A stretch of DNA of 64,000 nucleotides, from the NCBI GenBank assembly GCA_018372435.1, contig JAHAJA010000019.1:1-64000 (forward strand). Reading direction: 5' to 3'. Positions 1-8,882 of this stretch are shown here, one piece after another; position 1 is the first letter of the stretch, and each line of letters starts with the position of its first letter. A program made the translations under genes and the position numbers. The notes beneath the pieces are model-generated. The model ran no database searches, was not told where the DNA came from, and saw only the letters and a list, made by a program, of their open reading frames with translations. This DNA comes from Clostridiales bacterium. GTDB taxonomy: Bacteria; Bacillota; Clostridia; Lachnospirales; Lachnospiraceae.

Positions 1-94
1 GAGGTAAGACTCTTTATTAAGTTTACCCCAAAATCAGCATAGAAACTAAATAAAAAAAGCTTGACTTTCCTTAGCAGGTTTGACAAAGAGCCTA

Positions 95-147
95 AAAAAC
101 GCTATGTGAGAATCGAATCTAATATAGATTTTCTCACATAGCGTTTT
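95..147 (-). terminator. Terminator after engB
   Basis: Two 16-17 nt arms (about 96-112 and 131-146; core CGCTATGTGAGAA / TTCTCACATAGCG) form a long hairpin that on the minus strand is followed by a run of T. It lies just past the engB stop at 239 and ends the minus-strand block. Confidence 0.8.
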
Positions 148-238
148 CTTAAGTGAATCAAGTACTCATAGTCTTGATTCTAGACTGTCATCTGATAAGT
201 TATATTTACTTATACGTTATGCCATTCTTACGTCATTA

Positions 239-955
239 TTATTCTTCTTCTGAAATTTGGTCAGCTTCAAAATGTTCTATTACAGTAACACCTTCACTAG
301 CTTCAACGTTCTCATCTACAAGTTCTTCTTCATCAACTTCATCTTCTTCCTCAAATCCACCGTTCATTGTGAATTCAATCAGTTCCCAGATTTCGTCACG
401 ACCTTGCTTTGATATGGATGAAAACGGAATAATCGGAGTCCCCTCAACAGTATTCAAACCTTTACGAATCATCTTAATATGTTTATCTCTCTGACTTCGA
501 TTAATCTTATCTAACTTCGTAGCTATAATAACTGGATTATATCCATTATGAACGATCCAATCATACATATTCTTATCATTCTCTGAAGGTTCATGACGAA
601 TATCTATTAGTAAGAAGATAATCCGTAGTTGTTTGGAAGTACCAAGATACTTCTCGATTAATTTACCCCATTTTTCTTTTAATGCCAACGAAACCTTAGC
701 ATATCCGTATCCCGGAAGATCAACAAAATATACCTCATCATTAATATTATAGAAGTTAATGGTTTGTGTCTTACCAGGTTGCGAAGATGTTCTAGCGTAA
801 GCTTTACGATTCATCAGCGCATTAATAAGTGACGATTTACCTACATTCGATTTACCAGCAAAAGCGATCTCAACTTTGTCATTCTCTGGTAGTATACTTG
901 TTACACCACAAACGGTTTCCAAGTTCACACTTTTTATATGCATATCAATTACCAT
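239..955 (-). CDS. engB: Ribosome biogenesis GTPase EngB (YsxC/YihA)
   Basis: This is a small TRAFAC GTPase needed for assembly of the large ribosomal subunit. Counted from the first Met, the G1 motif GKSNVGKSS is at about residues 34-42, DLPGYG (G3) at about 79-84 and TKLD (G4) at 146-149. The AAAGGG ribosome site is only about 2 nt from the first ATG, while the ATG at 943 (protein MHIKSVN) matches the usual family start, so the start is 955 or 943. The C-terminus carries about 35 extra residues rich in Glu/Asp (from about residue 200), absent from most YsxC proteins of about 195-200 residues. It lies 140 bp downstream of lon, an order common in Firmicutes. The family call is certain; the role of the acidic tail is unknown. 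Confidence 0.96.
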   Translation of the reverse strand: MVIDMHIKSVNLETVCGVTSILPENDKVEIAFAGKSNVGKSSLINALMNRKAYARTSSQPGKTQTINFYNINDEVYFVDLPGYGYAKVSLALKEKWGKLIEKYLGTSKQLRIIFLLIDIRHEPSENDKNMYDWIVHNGYNPVIIATKLDKINRSQRDKHIKMIRKGLNTVEGTPIIPFSSISKQGRDEIWELIEFTMNGGFEEEDEVDEEELVDENVEASEGVTVIEHFEADQISEEE

Positions 956-971
956 ACCCTTTCAAAAGTCT

Positions 972-1058
972 GGCGACTTTGTGTAAGGCACAAATCGCCG
1001 TGTGAAAGATCATCTTTCACACTACTCCCATCTACACACGACACCATATACGTGTGTA
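972..1058. other. Three successive inverted repeats between lon and engB
   Basis: Three hairpins lie in 87 bp. The first is GGCGA.TTTGTG / CACAAATCGCC (972-999). The second is a perfect 11-bp palindrome, GTGTGAAAGAT-C-ATCTTTCACAC (1000-1022). The third is TACACACG / CGTGTGTA (1033-1040 / 1051-1058). None has a good T-tract, so they look like RNA-processing or stability structures and not a simple terminator. Confidence 0.6.
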
Positions 1059-1095
1059 TCTTTACTAATGTTTTTATTACAACTAAATTGCTACA

Positions 1096-3414
1096 TTATT
1101 TCACAAGTGCATAAGACAACACTTCTTCCATGGTATCTACTAATTCTATATCAATTCCTGTAACAATTTCTTTTTCCAATTCTTCTATATTACTCTTGTT
1201 TTTCTTAGGCACAAGAACCAATTTAACTTTTGCTGCTTTCGCTGCAAGAATTTTTTCCTTTAATCCTCCAATCGGAAGAACTCTACCTCGAAGTGTAATC
1301 TCTCCTGTCATGGCAACATCTGCACGCACCTTCGTGTTCGTAATGGCTGATAACATCGCGGTAGCCATAGTTATCCCTGCTGATGGACCATCTTTTGGAA
1401 CTGCACCCTCTGGTATATGAATATGGATATCATTTTTATCAAAAAAGTCTTGAGCAATACCATACCTACTACTAATAGAACGAATGTAACTAATTCCAGC
1501 TCTCGCTGATTCCTTCATTACATCGCCTAGTTTCCCTGTAAGTTCGAATTTACCTTTTCCTGGCATTACATTTACTTCAATTTGAAGTGTGTCACCACCG
1601 ACGCTTGTCCACGCAAGTCCTCTCACGATACCAATTTCATCTTCCTTGTTGATTTCATCAAAGGTATAACGCTCTTTACCAAGATATTTTTCAAGGTTCT
1701 TATCTGTAATCTTAACACTTTTTTTATCACTTTCTAGGATTTCTCTTGCGACTTTTCGACAGATCTCACCGAGTTTTCTCTCGAGATTACGAACCCCTGC
1801 CTCTTTCGTATATCCATTTATAATATGGCTAATTGCCTTATCAGATATACTTAACTGCTTTTCATTCAATCCATTCTTCTCAATTTGTTTCACAATCAGA
1901 TGTTCTTTTGCAATATGTTCTTTCTCATTCTGCGAATAACTGTTCACTTCAATTAATTCCATACGATCTAACAATGGGCGTGGAATTGTCTGAACTGAAT
2001 TCGCTGTAGCTATAAAAAGAACTTCAGATAAATCTACTGGTTGTTCAATATAATGATCCACAAAACGTTTATTCTGTTCTGCATCTAAAACTTCTAAGAG
2101 AGCTGAGAATGTGTCACCTTTGTAATCATTACTTACCTTGTCAATCTCATCTAACAACATAAGTGGATTCTTAACCCCCGCATTCTTAAGTCCACTAACA
2201 ATACGTCCTGGCATTGCTCCAACATACGTTCTTCTATGCCCCCTAATTTCTGCTTCATCACGTACACCACCTAAACTAATACGTACGTACTCCTTATCAA
2301 GCGCTTTCGCTACGGAACGTGCTATCGAAGTCTTACCAGTTCCCGGAGGACCCACTAAACAGATAATTGGACTATCTCCTTTTTTCGTCAAGCTTCGTAC
2401 TGCTAAGAATTCAATAATGCGATCTTTTACTTTCTTAAGACCATAGTGATCTTCATCTAACACTTTCATAGCATTCTTTATATCCGTATTATCTTTGCTT
2501 ACTTTATCCCAAGGAAGAGCTAATAACGTCTCAATATAACCACGTGAAACAGAACTTTCAGAGGAGTTATTCCCTAAGTTCTTGTAACGTTCAATTTCTT
2601 TCTCAATGTGATCTTTCACGGACTTTGAAGCCTTCAACTTCTTTACTTTACTTAAGTATTCTTCTGCTTCAGTAAGCGAATCCTTATCTCCAAGTTCCTC
2701 GCGAATAATCTTGAGTTGTTCTCTCATGATATATTCTTTTTGGTTCTTATCAACCTTTTCTTTCACTTTAGCCTGTAGGTCTTTTCTAATTCTTAGAATC
2801 TCTATCTCATTCGTTAATGCTATACACGTTTTCTCATAGCGTTCTGTGATATCATTTAGTTCTAACAATTCTTGTTTTTCTTCATAGCTAAACGCAATGT
2901 TAGAAGCAATAGCATTCAATAGATGTACAATATCTTCATCTAACAACATCGTTTTCATGATATCCTTACTTAATCTTGGATTCTCGATAGCGTATACTTC
3001 TAGAATACTCTTAATTCCCCTAAGATAAGCAGTAGTCTCTATTTCTGTAAGCTCCTCTAATCCAGTAGCCTCTTTCACCTCAACCTCACCATACAAATAA
3101 GGTTGATCTGTATATATTTCACATACCTCTGCACGCTCTAGTCCTTGTACCATAACTCGGATTATATCACCAGGAAGTTTGATTAATTGCTTAATTTCAG
3201 CTACAGTACCAACACTATATAAATCCTCAGGTTTTGGATCTTCAATATTCGGATCCTTTTGCATAAGCAACAATACTTGTTGATCTTGTTCCATTGCCAT
3301 CTCTACAGCATTAACGGTAATCTTACGGTTAATATCAAAATGAATTAATGTATCCGGTAAGATTGTCATCCCACGCAATGCTACGATTGGCATTAATTTT
3401 CGTATCTCAGTCAT
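1096..3414 (-). CDS. lon: ATP-dependent protease Lon (LonA)
   Basis: This cytosolic AAA+ serine protease degrades misfolded and regulatory proteins. The protein (772 residues from the chosen start) has the N-terminal substrate-binding domain, a long helical region, the Walker A motif GPPGTGKT at about residues 355-362, and a C-terminal protease domain with the catalytic Ser in PKDGPSAG and a downstream Lys. An upstream in-frame GTG at 3435 would add seven residues, but ATG 3414 (MTEIRKLMP) fits the family and has GGGG six bases upstream. The gene sits downstream of clpX behind a terminator hairpin. Its 200-nt leader is highly structured and shares a 16-nt block with the glmM leader (see findings), which suggests its own control. 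Confidence 0.97.
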   Translation of the reverse strand: MTEIRKLMPIVALRGMTILPDTLIHFDINRKITVNAVEMAMEQDQQVLLLMQKDPNIEDPKPEDLYSVGTVAEIKQLIKLPGDIIRVMVQGLERAEVCEIYTDQPYLYGEVEVKEATGLEELTEIETTAYLRGIKSILEVYAIENPRLSKDIMKTMLLDEDIVHLLNAIASNIAFSYEEKQELLELNDITERYEKTCIALTNEIEILRIRKDLQAKVKEKVDKNQKEYIMREQLKIIREELGDKDSLTEAEEYLSKVKKLKASKSVKDHIEKEIERYKNLGNNSSESSVSRGYIETLLALPWDKVSKDNTDIKNAMKVLDEDHYGLKKVKDRIIEFLAVRSLTKKGDSPIICLVGPPGTGKTSIARSVAKALDKEYVRISLGGVRDEAEIRGHRRTYVGAMPGRIVSGLKNAGVKNPLMLLDEIDKVSNDYKGDTFSALLEVLDAEQNKRFVDHYIEQPVDLSEVLFIATANSVQTIPRPLLDRMELIEVNSYSQNEKEHIAKEHLIVKQIEKNGLNEKQLSISDKAISHIINGYTKEAGVRNLERKLGEICRKVAREILESDKKSVKITDKNLEKYLGKERYTFDEINKEDEIGIVRGLAWTSVGGDTLQIEVNVMPGKGKFELTGKLGDVMKESARAGISYIRSISSRYGIAQDFFDKNDIHIHIPEGAVPKDGPSAGITMATAMLSAITNTKVRADVAMTGEITLRGRVLPIGGLKEKILAAKAAKVKLVLVPKKNKSNIEELEKEIVTGIDIELVDTMEEVLSYALVK

Positions 3415-3429
3415 ACTTATCCCCATGCA

Positions 3430-3519
3430 TATCACAAGTTAGCTTGTGATACTGCCAATATTAATGAGTTGAAGGACCTTTGTGCATGGCTCCTTTCATA
3501 GATTTAGTATTCCTTCAAC
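3430..3519 (-). promoter_or_regulatory. Structured lon leader with tiny upstream ORF
   Basis: On the minus strand the leader has outer arms GTTGAAGGA / TCCTTCAAC (3511-3519 / 3468-3476) around an AAAGGAG ribosome-site sequence. It then has an 8-codon ORF (MHKGPSTH, start about 3486) and a hairpin ATCACAAG-ttag-CTTGTGAT (3430-3449) just before the lon start. CCATGCA / TGCATGG arms also pair across the leader. The arrangement suggests translational or attenuation-like control, which is inference. Confidence 0.45.
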
Positions 3520-3573
3520 TTTACTCTATCTGCAACAAACTTGTTGTTTGTACAAGTAAATCTATCGTTAGAT

Positions 3574-3612
3574 AAAAAGTCCACTAAAGTATTACCTTCA
3601 GCAGACTTTTTT
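3574..3612 (-). terminator. Terminator after clpX
   Basis: On the minus strand AAAAAAGTC...GACTTTTT forms a hairpin of about 15 bp with a few G-U pairs, ending in a run of T. It lies directly after the clpX stop at 3617 and separates clpX from lon. Confidence 0.75.
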
Positions 3613-3616
3613 ATAA

Positions 3617-4909
3617 TTATGCAATTTCATTGCTATTCTTTTTTGGAAGTCTTTTTGTAGTAGTCTTCTTAGCTACACCTTCTTCGGAATAAACAAAAGT
3701 TGGTTCTTCAAGTCCCTGTGCAGCTGGTTTTGTGATAATACACTTCGCTATTTTACTATCAGATGGAATTTTGTACATAGAATCCATCATAATAGATTCC
3801 ATAATAGCACGCAATCCTCTCGCACCAGTTTTTCTTTCAAAAGAACGTTTTGCGATTTCTCTGATTGCATCTTCTTCAAATTCTAACTCAACACCATCTA
3901 ATTCAAACAATTTTCTATATTGTTTTACGATCGCATTCTTAGGTTCTGTTAAGATATGATACAATGCATCTTCATCAAGTAAGTCAAGTCCTACACTTAC
4001 AGGAACACGACCTACGAACTCAGGAATTAATCCATACTTAACGAAATCCTGTGGTAATACTTGTTTGAATAACTTACCTATATTATCTTTATCGATTGCA
4101 GCTATTTCTGCATTAAATCCGATTGACTTATTGCCAATTCTAGATTCGATAATCTTTTCCAAACCATCGAATGCTCCACCACAGATAAACAAGATATTAG
4201 AAGTATCAATCTGAATAAATTCTTGATGTGGATGCTTTCTTCCACCTTGAGGTGGAACGTTAGCTACCGTTCCTTCAACAATCTTTAGTAAAGCTTGTTG
4301 CACACCTTCACCTGATACATCTCGTGTAATTGAAGTATTCTCTGATTTTCTTGTTATTTTGTCTATTTCATCGATATATATAATACCGTATTCTGCTCTT
4401 TCAACATCGTAATCTGCTGCTTGAATTATTTTTAATAGTATATTCTCAACATCTTCACCCACATATCCAGCTTCTGTTAATGTAGTAGCATCTGCTATTG
4501 CAAATGGTACATTAATCAATTTGGCTAACGTCTGTGCAAGATATGTTTTACCAGAACCTGTTGGTCCTACCATAATAATATTACTTTTCTGTAGTTCTAC
4601 ATCTAAATCTTTCTCTGCAAGCACTCTCTTATAGTGATTGTAAACAGATACTGCTAACACTTTTTTCGCTTCATTTTGACCAACTACGTATTGGTCTAAG
4701 AAATCTTTGATTTCTTCTGGTTTCAACAAATTAATACCATTCTCTTGAATTGTATCATCAAACTCTTCTTCAATAATCTCCGAACAAATCTCTATACATT
4801 CATCACAAATATATACGTTTGGGCCTGCAATTAATTTTCTTACTTGATCTTGCGTCTTATTGCAAAAAGAACATCTTAATTGTTTTCTTTCATCTGCTCG
4901 ATTAGCCAT
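3617..4909 (-). CDS. clpX: ATP-dependent Clp protease ATP-binding subunit ClpX
   Basis: ClpX is the AAA+ unfoldase that feeds substrates to ClpP. The protein (430 residues) has an N-terminal C4 zinc-binding domain (Cys 13, 16, 35, 38), the Walker A motif GPTGSGKT at 115-122, the Walker B motif IIYIDEIDKI, and a C-terminal sensor region. I chose ATG 4909 (MANRADER) because GGAGG lies seven bases before it. An ATG 15 bases further upstream overlaps that ribosome site and gives a spurious five-residue extension. The gene follows clpP by 93 bp with a stem-loop between them, as in other Firmicutes. Confidence 0.97.
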   Translation of the reverse strand: MANRADERKQLRCSFCNKTQDQVRKLIAGPNVYICDECIEICSEIIEEEFDDTIQENGINLLKPEEIKDFLDQYVVGQNEAKKVLAVSVYNHYKRVLAEKDLDVELQKSNIIMVGPTGSGKTYLAQTLAKLINVPFAIADATTLTEAGYVGEDVENILLKIIQAADYDVERAEYGIIYIDEIDKITRKSENTSITRDVSGEGVQQALLKIVEGTVANVPPQGGRKHPHQEFIQIDTSNILFICGGAFDGLEKIIESRIGNKSIGFNAEIAAIDKDNIGKLFKQVLPQDFVKYGLIPEFVGRVPVSVGLDLLDEDALYHILTEPKNAIVKQYRKLFELDGVELEFEEDAIREIAKRSFERKTGARGLRAIMESIMMDSMYKIPSDSKIAKCIITKPAAQGLEEPTFVYSEEGVAKKTTTKRLPKKNSNEIA

Positions 4910-4943
4910 GCAATACACCTCCATTTTAGTAAAATTAGTAAAT

Positions 4944-4981
4944 CCATAACGACAGATTCCAATACAAATCTGTCGTTATGG
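4944..4981 (-). other. Intercistronic stem-loop between clpP and clpX
   Basis: Perfect 15-nt arms (CCATAACGACAGATT and its complement, 4944-4958 / 4967-4981) with an 8-nt loop. No clear T-run follows on the minus strand, so it could be a partial terminator or an RNA-stability element that sets the clpP:clpX ratio. Confidence 0.6.
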
Positions 4982-5002
4982 CACTAAACTACTATAACAT
5001 TC

Positions 5003-5587
5003 CTACTGTCTACTTGTAATTATACTATCAATTAGGCCGTATTCTTTAGCTTCTTCTGCAGTCATATAATTATCACGCTCTGTATCAATTTCAATAACTT
5101 CAACTGGCTTTCCAGTATTCTGAGCTAAAATATCATTTAATTTCTTCTTTGTACGTAAGATATTATCTGCAACGATTTTAATGTCAGTAGCTTGACCTCT
5201 TGCACCACCTGATGGTTGGTGAATCATAACTTCAGCATTAGGAAGTGCGAATCTCTTTCCTTTCGCTCCACCAGCAAGAAGGAATGCTCCCATACTTGCT
5301 GCCATACCCATACAAATTGTAGAAACATCTGATTTAATAAACTGCATAGTATCGTAAATAGCCATACCAGCAGTTACGGAACCACCTGGGCTATTAATAT
5401 ACAAGCTAATATCTTTTCCTGGATCTTCAGCTTCTAAGAATAATAATTGGGATACAATAAGACTAGCAGAAACGTCTGTTACCTCTTCTCCTAAAAATAT
5501 AATTCTCTCTTTAAGAAGTCTGGAATAAATATCGTAAGATCTCTCTCCTCTACTTGTCTGCTCAATGACATAAGGTACTAAACTCAT
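5003..5587 (-). CDS. clpP: ATP-dependent Clp protease proteolytic subunit ClpP
   Basis: ClpP is the serine peptidase that forms a tetradecameric chamber with ClpX or ClpC. At 194 residues it has standard length. The triad is visible as Ser98 (GMAASMGAF), His123 (MIHQPSGG) and Asp172 (TERDNYM). AAGGAGG lies about seven bases upstream of the ATG. It sits between tig and clpX, the usual tig-clpP-clpX order. An inverted-repeat-rich 260-bp spacer separates it from tig, so it may have its own promoter. Confidence 0.98.
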   Translation of the reverse strand: MSLVPYVIEQTSRGERSYDIYSRLLKERIIFLGEEVTDVSASLIVSQLLFLEAEDPGKDISLYINSPGGSVTAGMAIYDTMQFIKSDVSTICMGMAASMGAFLLAGGAKGKRFALPNAEVMIHQPSGGARGQATDIKIVADNILRTKKKLNDILAQNTGKPVEVIEIDTERDNYMTAEEAKEYGLIDSIITSRQ

Positions 5588-5626
5588 ACTTAATCCTCCT
5601 TATCTTTATTATAACTATTCAGTTAC

Positions 5627-5645
5627 CCAGCTTTTTCAAAGCTGG
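5627..5645. other. Hairpin in the tig-clpP spacer
   Basis: CCAGCTTT-TTC-AAAGCTGG is a perfect 8-bp stem with a 3-nt loop. A TACCCAG / CTGGGTA pair also joins this site to about 5724. There is no T-run on the minus strand. Confidence 0.45.
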
Positions 5646-5753
5646 TGTACACAAAATGAATAAAAAGCATTCACCTTGGCACTGAACCACTCGAAAAAAC
5701 AAGCTTTTTCTCGGAGTTTTCTGGGTAGTTACTTTATTACTCTTATATCGTGT

Positions 5754-5787
5754 AAATGCTGATTTCATTTCAAAATCAGCATTTATT
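5754..5787 (-). terminator. Probable hairpin terminator after tig
   Basis: TAAATGCTGATTT and its complement form a 13-bp stem with a short loop, about 60 bp past the tig stop at 5849. The T-rich tail is weak, so termination may be partial. Confidence 0.45.
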
Positions 5788-5848
5788 AGAATAGTATAAC
5801 TTTTAAATTCTACTTAATATCACGACTGAATTACAGTTACTTAATAGC

Positions 5849-7135
5849 TTATGCTTCCTTTGAAGCTTCCACTACGAAGTCAACAGCTTTTTGAACAGCC
5901 ATGTCCATCTTCATTTGTTCTTTTTCTCCATCGCCAAGAAGTTCTTTTAATTTTTCAACTTCCATCTTGTACATTTCAGCCATCTTTGCGATTTCTGCAT
6001 CTAAATCTTCTTCAGAAACAGTGATGTTTTCAGCTTTAACGATTGCTTCAAGTACTAATCTGCTTTTGATACGTTTCTCAGCTTGTGGTCTCATTTGTTC
6101 GAATAATTTTTCTTGTGTTAAACCAGTGAAGCTGAAATATTGTTCAACTGATAAACCTTGTTGTTGTAATCTAGCAGCGAAATCTTCTGCCATTTGTCTA
6201 ATTTGTGTATTAATCATTGCTTCAGGAATTTCCATAGTTGAATTTTCAATGATTGTTTCGATGATTTTATCTTCTCTTTCATTATTAGCTGCTGCTACTT
6301 TTTTCTCTAATAAAGATGCTTTGATATCAGCTTTATATTCATCTAAAGATTCGAATTCAGATACATCTTTAGCGAAATCATCATTTAATTCTGGTAATTC
6401 TTTTGCTTTGATTTCATTGATTTTAACTTTGAACATAGCTGGTTTTCCAGCTAATTCTGGTGCATGGTATTCAGCTGGGAAAGTTACGTTAACTTCAACT
6501 TCTTCTCCAACTTTTTTACCTACTAATTGATCTTCGAATGTATCAATGAAAGAGTGTGAACCAAGTGTTAATGGATAAGCTTCACCTTTTCCACCTTCAA
6601 ATGGAGTTCCATCTACAAAACCTTCGAAATCGATTGTAACGATATCTTTTAATTCAGCTGCTTTATCTTCAACTGTTACAGTTCTAGCATTTTGTTCTCT
6701 AACTTTATCTAATTCAGCTGTTAATTCTTCTTCCGTTACTTCTGTGCTAGCTTTTTCTACTGCAACACCTTTGTATTCACCTAAAGTTACTTCAGGTTTA
6801 ACTGCAACTTCAGCTGTAAAGATGAATGATTTGCCTTTTTCGATTTGAACAACATCGATATCTGGTTGAGAAACAATATCTAAACCACTTTCAGCTGCTG
6901 CTTTTTCGTAAGCTGAAGGGATGATTGCATTTGCTGCATCTTCATAGAATACACCAACACCATACATTTTTTCAATGATTGCTCTTGGAGCTTTTCCTTT
7001 TCTAAATCCTTGAATAGTCATTTTTCCTCTATTCTTAAGGTATGCTTTTTGGATTGCAGCTTCGAATTCTTCAGCTGTAGCTTCAATAGTAAGCTTTACC
7101 ATGTTCTTTTCCAACTTTTCAACTTGTAAACTCAT
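5849..7135 (-). CDS. tig: Trigger factor (ribosome-associated chaperone and prolyl isomerase)
   Basis: Trigger factor binds nascent chains at the ribosome exit. The protein of about 428 residues has the N-terminal ribosome-binding domain with the signature region GFRKGKAPRAIIEKMYG, a central FKBP-type isomerase domain (VTIDFEGFVDGTPFEGGKGE...), and a helical C-terminal chaperone domain. I start it at ATG 7135 (MSLQVEKLEKN), with AGGAGG upstream. The frame stays open to 7348, but only because the 69-bp repeats in the leader happen to be free of stops in that frame. It heads the tig-clpP-clpX block. Confidence 0.97.
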   Translation of the reverse strand: MSLQVEKLEKNMVKLTIEATAEEFEAAIQKAYLKNRGKMTIQGFRKGKAPRAIIEKMYGVGVFYEDAANAIIPSAYEKAAAESGLDIVSQPDIDVVQIEKGKSFIFTAEVAVKPEVTLGEYKGVAVEKASTEVTEEELTAELDKVREQNARTVTVEDKAAELKDIVTIDFEGFVDGTPFEGGKGEAYPLTLGSHSFIDTFEDQLVGKKVGEEVEVNVTFPAEYHAPELAGKPAMFKVKINEIKAKELPELNDDFAKDVSEFESLDEYKADIKASLLEKKVAAANNEREDKIIETIIENSTMEIPEAMINTQIRQMAEDFAARLQQQGLSVEQYFSFTGLTQEKLFEQMRPQAEKRIKSRLVLEAIVKAENITVSEEDLDAEIAKMAEMYKMEVEKLKELLGDGEKEQMKMDMAVQKAVDFVVEASKEA

Positions 7136-7200
7136 TCTAAGATTTCCTCCTGTATTTAACACTTTCCTTATTAACTGCATAATCACACAGTTTTTGTGCA

Positions 7201-7368
7201 TTGCAAGCAAATGATTTTGTGCTTTGCTATCCAATAGACTACGTCTATTTTCAGTAAACAAAATCACCCTTGCAAACAAGTGATTTTGCGCATAGCTATA
7301 CAATAGACTGCGTCTATTATCGGTTTTCAAATTCAACTTTGCAAGCAAGCGAATTTGTGCATTGCTAT
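7201..7368. repeat. 69-bp tandem repeat, about 2.4 copies, in the tig leader
   Basis: Units begin at 7201, 7270 and 7339 with TTGCAAGCAA, TTGCAAACAA and TTGCAAGCAA; the spacing is exactly 69. The first two full units contain the palindrome AATAGACTACGTCTATT (or with TGC in the centre). The third unit is cut after about 30 nt. Because 69 is a multiple of 3, one frame on the minus strand stays open and repeats the peptide NRRSLL.S.AQNHL, which I regard as not translated. Confidence 0.85.
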
Positions 7369-7468
7369 ATTATATCATATATATTTGGTAATTACAAATT
7401 AATTTTCTTAGCGAAAATTTAGTAAATTTGTCTATTATCCGTTACGTAAAGCGTTAGCTTGATGCTAA

Positions 7469-8818
7469 CTAATCTTCTTTGACATGACCCTTGTCTTTTA
7501 ATATGTCAACTACCTCATATACGTACTTTCTACATTTTTCTTCTGTCTGTGCTTCAACCATTACTCGTAGTACTTGTTCCGTACCACTTTCACGCACAAG
7601 AATTCTACCATCATCTCCAAGTTCCCTTGTGATTTTTTCGACTGCTTTTTTAACATCTTCATCATTCTTTGCAGTTGGCTTATCAAACACTTTGACATTA
7701 ACAAGTAATTGTGGGAACATCTTCACTTTACCAACTAATTCAGATAGTTTTTGCTTCTTCTCTAACATAACTTCCATTAATATAAGCGATGTAAGAATGC
7801 CATCCCCTGTAGTTGCATGTTTACTGAAGATGATATGTCCTGATTGCTCACCACCTAATGTATGACCATTGGCAACCATATTCTCATTCACATACTTATC
7901 TCCTACCGTAGTCTTTTCATAAAAAATTCCTGCTTTATCAAAAGCTTTATATAGACCAATATTAGACATAATCGTAGTTACTACTGTATTATTATTCAGT
8001 TCCCCACGTTCTTTTAGATATGTCCCACATAAGTATAGTATTAAATCACCATCAATAATATTCCCTTTATCATCCACTGCTAAACAGCGGTCTGCATCTC
8101 CATCATACGCAAAACCAATATCTAATCCATTATCTAAAACATATTTTTGTAGCACTTCAATATGCGTAGAACCACAATTATTGTTGATGTTCGTTCCATC
8201 TGGTTCATTACTGATTGTATTTGTTTTAGCTCCAAGTGCATCAAATACTCCTTTAGCTACTGTTGTAGCGGAACCATTCGACAAATCAAGGCCTACTTTA
8301 ACTCCTTTGAAAGAACGTGTAGCAAGAGACATTAGATAGCCTATATAACGATGTCTTCCTACTGAATAATCAACCGTTCTACCTATATCCACACCTGTCG
8401 CTAATGGGATATCATCTACTTCTTTATCAATGTATTCTTCAATTAATTCTTCTACTTCTGATTCTAATTTATATCCATCAGAATTAATTATTTTTATTCC
8501 ATTATCATAATAAGGATTATGGCTAGCCGATATCATAATACCACAATCAAAATTCTCACTGCGCACTACGTATGAAACGCTAGGTGTTGGTGTTACATGT
8601 AGTAGATAGACATCAGCTCCACTTGCTGTTAAACCAGAAACCAATGCATATTCAAACATATAACTCGATCTTCTTGTGTCTTTTCCTATAATTACCTTAG
8701 CTTTATGTTCTCTTCCAAAATAATATCCTAAAAAACGTCCTACCTTATACGCATGCACTACTGTTAAATCAACATTAGCTTCTCCACGGAAACCATCAGT
8801 ACCAAAATATTTTCCCAT
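7469..8818 (-). CDS. glmM: Phosphoglucosamine mutase GlmM
   Basis: GlmM converts glucosamine-6-phosphate to glucosamine-1-phosphate on the way to UDP-GlcNAc, peptidoglycan and other amino-sugar polymers. The protein (449 residues) has the phosphoserine loop SASHNPYYDNGIK (Ser about 99), the metal loop DGDADR at 239-244, the sugar-binding GEQSGH motif, and the phosphate-binding RESGTEQVLRVMVEA near the end. I choose ATG 8818 (MGKYFGTDGFRG), the family start. An upstream in-frame ATG at 8872 sits only 2 nt after AAAGGAG and would add 18 atypical residues. The leader block is shared with lon. Confidence 0.96.
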   Translation of the reverse strand: MGKYFGTDGFRGEANVDLTVVHAYKVGRFLGYYFGREHKAKVIIGKDTRRSSYMFEYALVSGLTASGADVYLLHVTPTPSVSYVVRSENFDCGIMISASHNPYYDNGIKIINSDGYKLESEVEELIEEYIDKEVDDIPLATGVDIGRTVDYSVGRHRYIGYLMSLATRSFKGVKVGLDLSNGSATTVAKGVFDALGAKTNTISNEPDGTNINNNCGSTHIEVLQKYVLDNGLDIGFAYDGDADRCLAVDDKGNIIDGDLILYLCGTYLKERGELNNNTVVTTIMSNIGLYKAFDKAGIFYEKTTVGDKYVNENMVANGHTLGGEQSGHIIFSKHATTGDGILTSLILMEVMLEKKQKLSELVGKVKMFPQLLVNVKVFDKPTAKNDEDVKKAVEKITRELGDDGRILVRESGTEQVLRVMVEAQTEEKCRKYVYEVVDILKDKGHVKED

Positions 8819-8866
8819 CTTTATACCCATGCATTGTATAAAACAAATCTTACCTTGTGAATGACA

Positions 8867-8882
8867 GTGCATGGCTCCTTTC
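8867..8882 (-). promoter_or_regulatory. Leader block shared by glmM and lon
   Basis: GTGCATGGCTCCTTTC (plus strand) is identical at 8867-8882 and 3482-3497. On the minus strand it reads GAAAGGAGCCATGCAC, a ribosome site followed at once by an ATG. In both leaders a second ATGCATGGG..ATAA..ATG block follows just before the gene start, so the two leaders share both ends but not the middle. Confidence 0.5.

Noticed and set aside
153..494. Plus-strand ORF of 113 codons opposite engB
   Set aside because: It is the antisense of the Glu/Asp-rich tail (hence Ser runs) and has no ribosome site or family.
7136..7348. N-terminal extension of trigger factor by 71 residues
   Set aside because: It is made only of the 69-bp repeat translated in its open frame; the family start and AGGAGG are at 7135.
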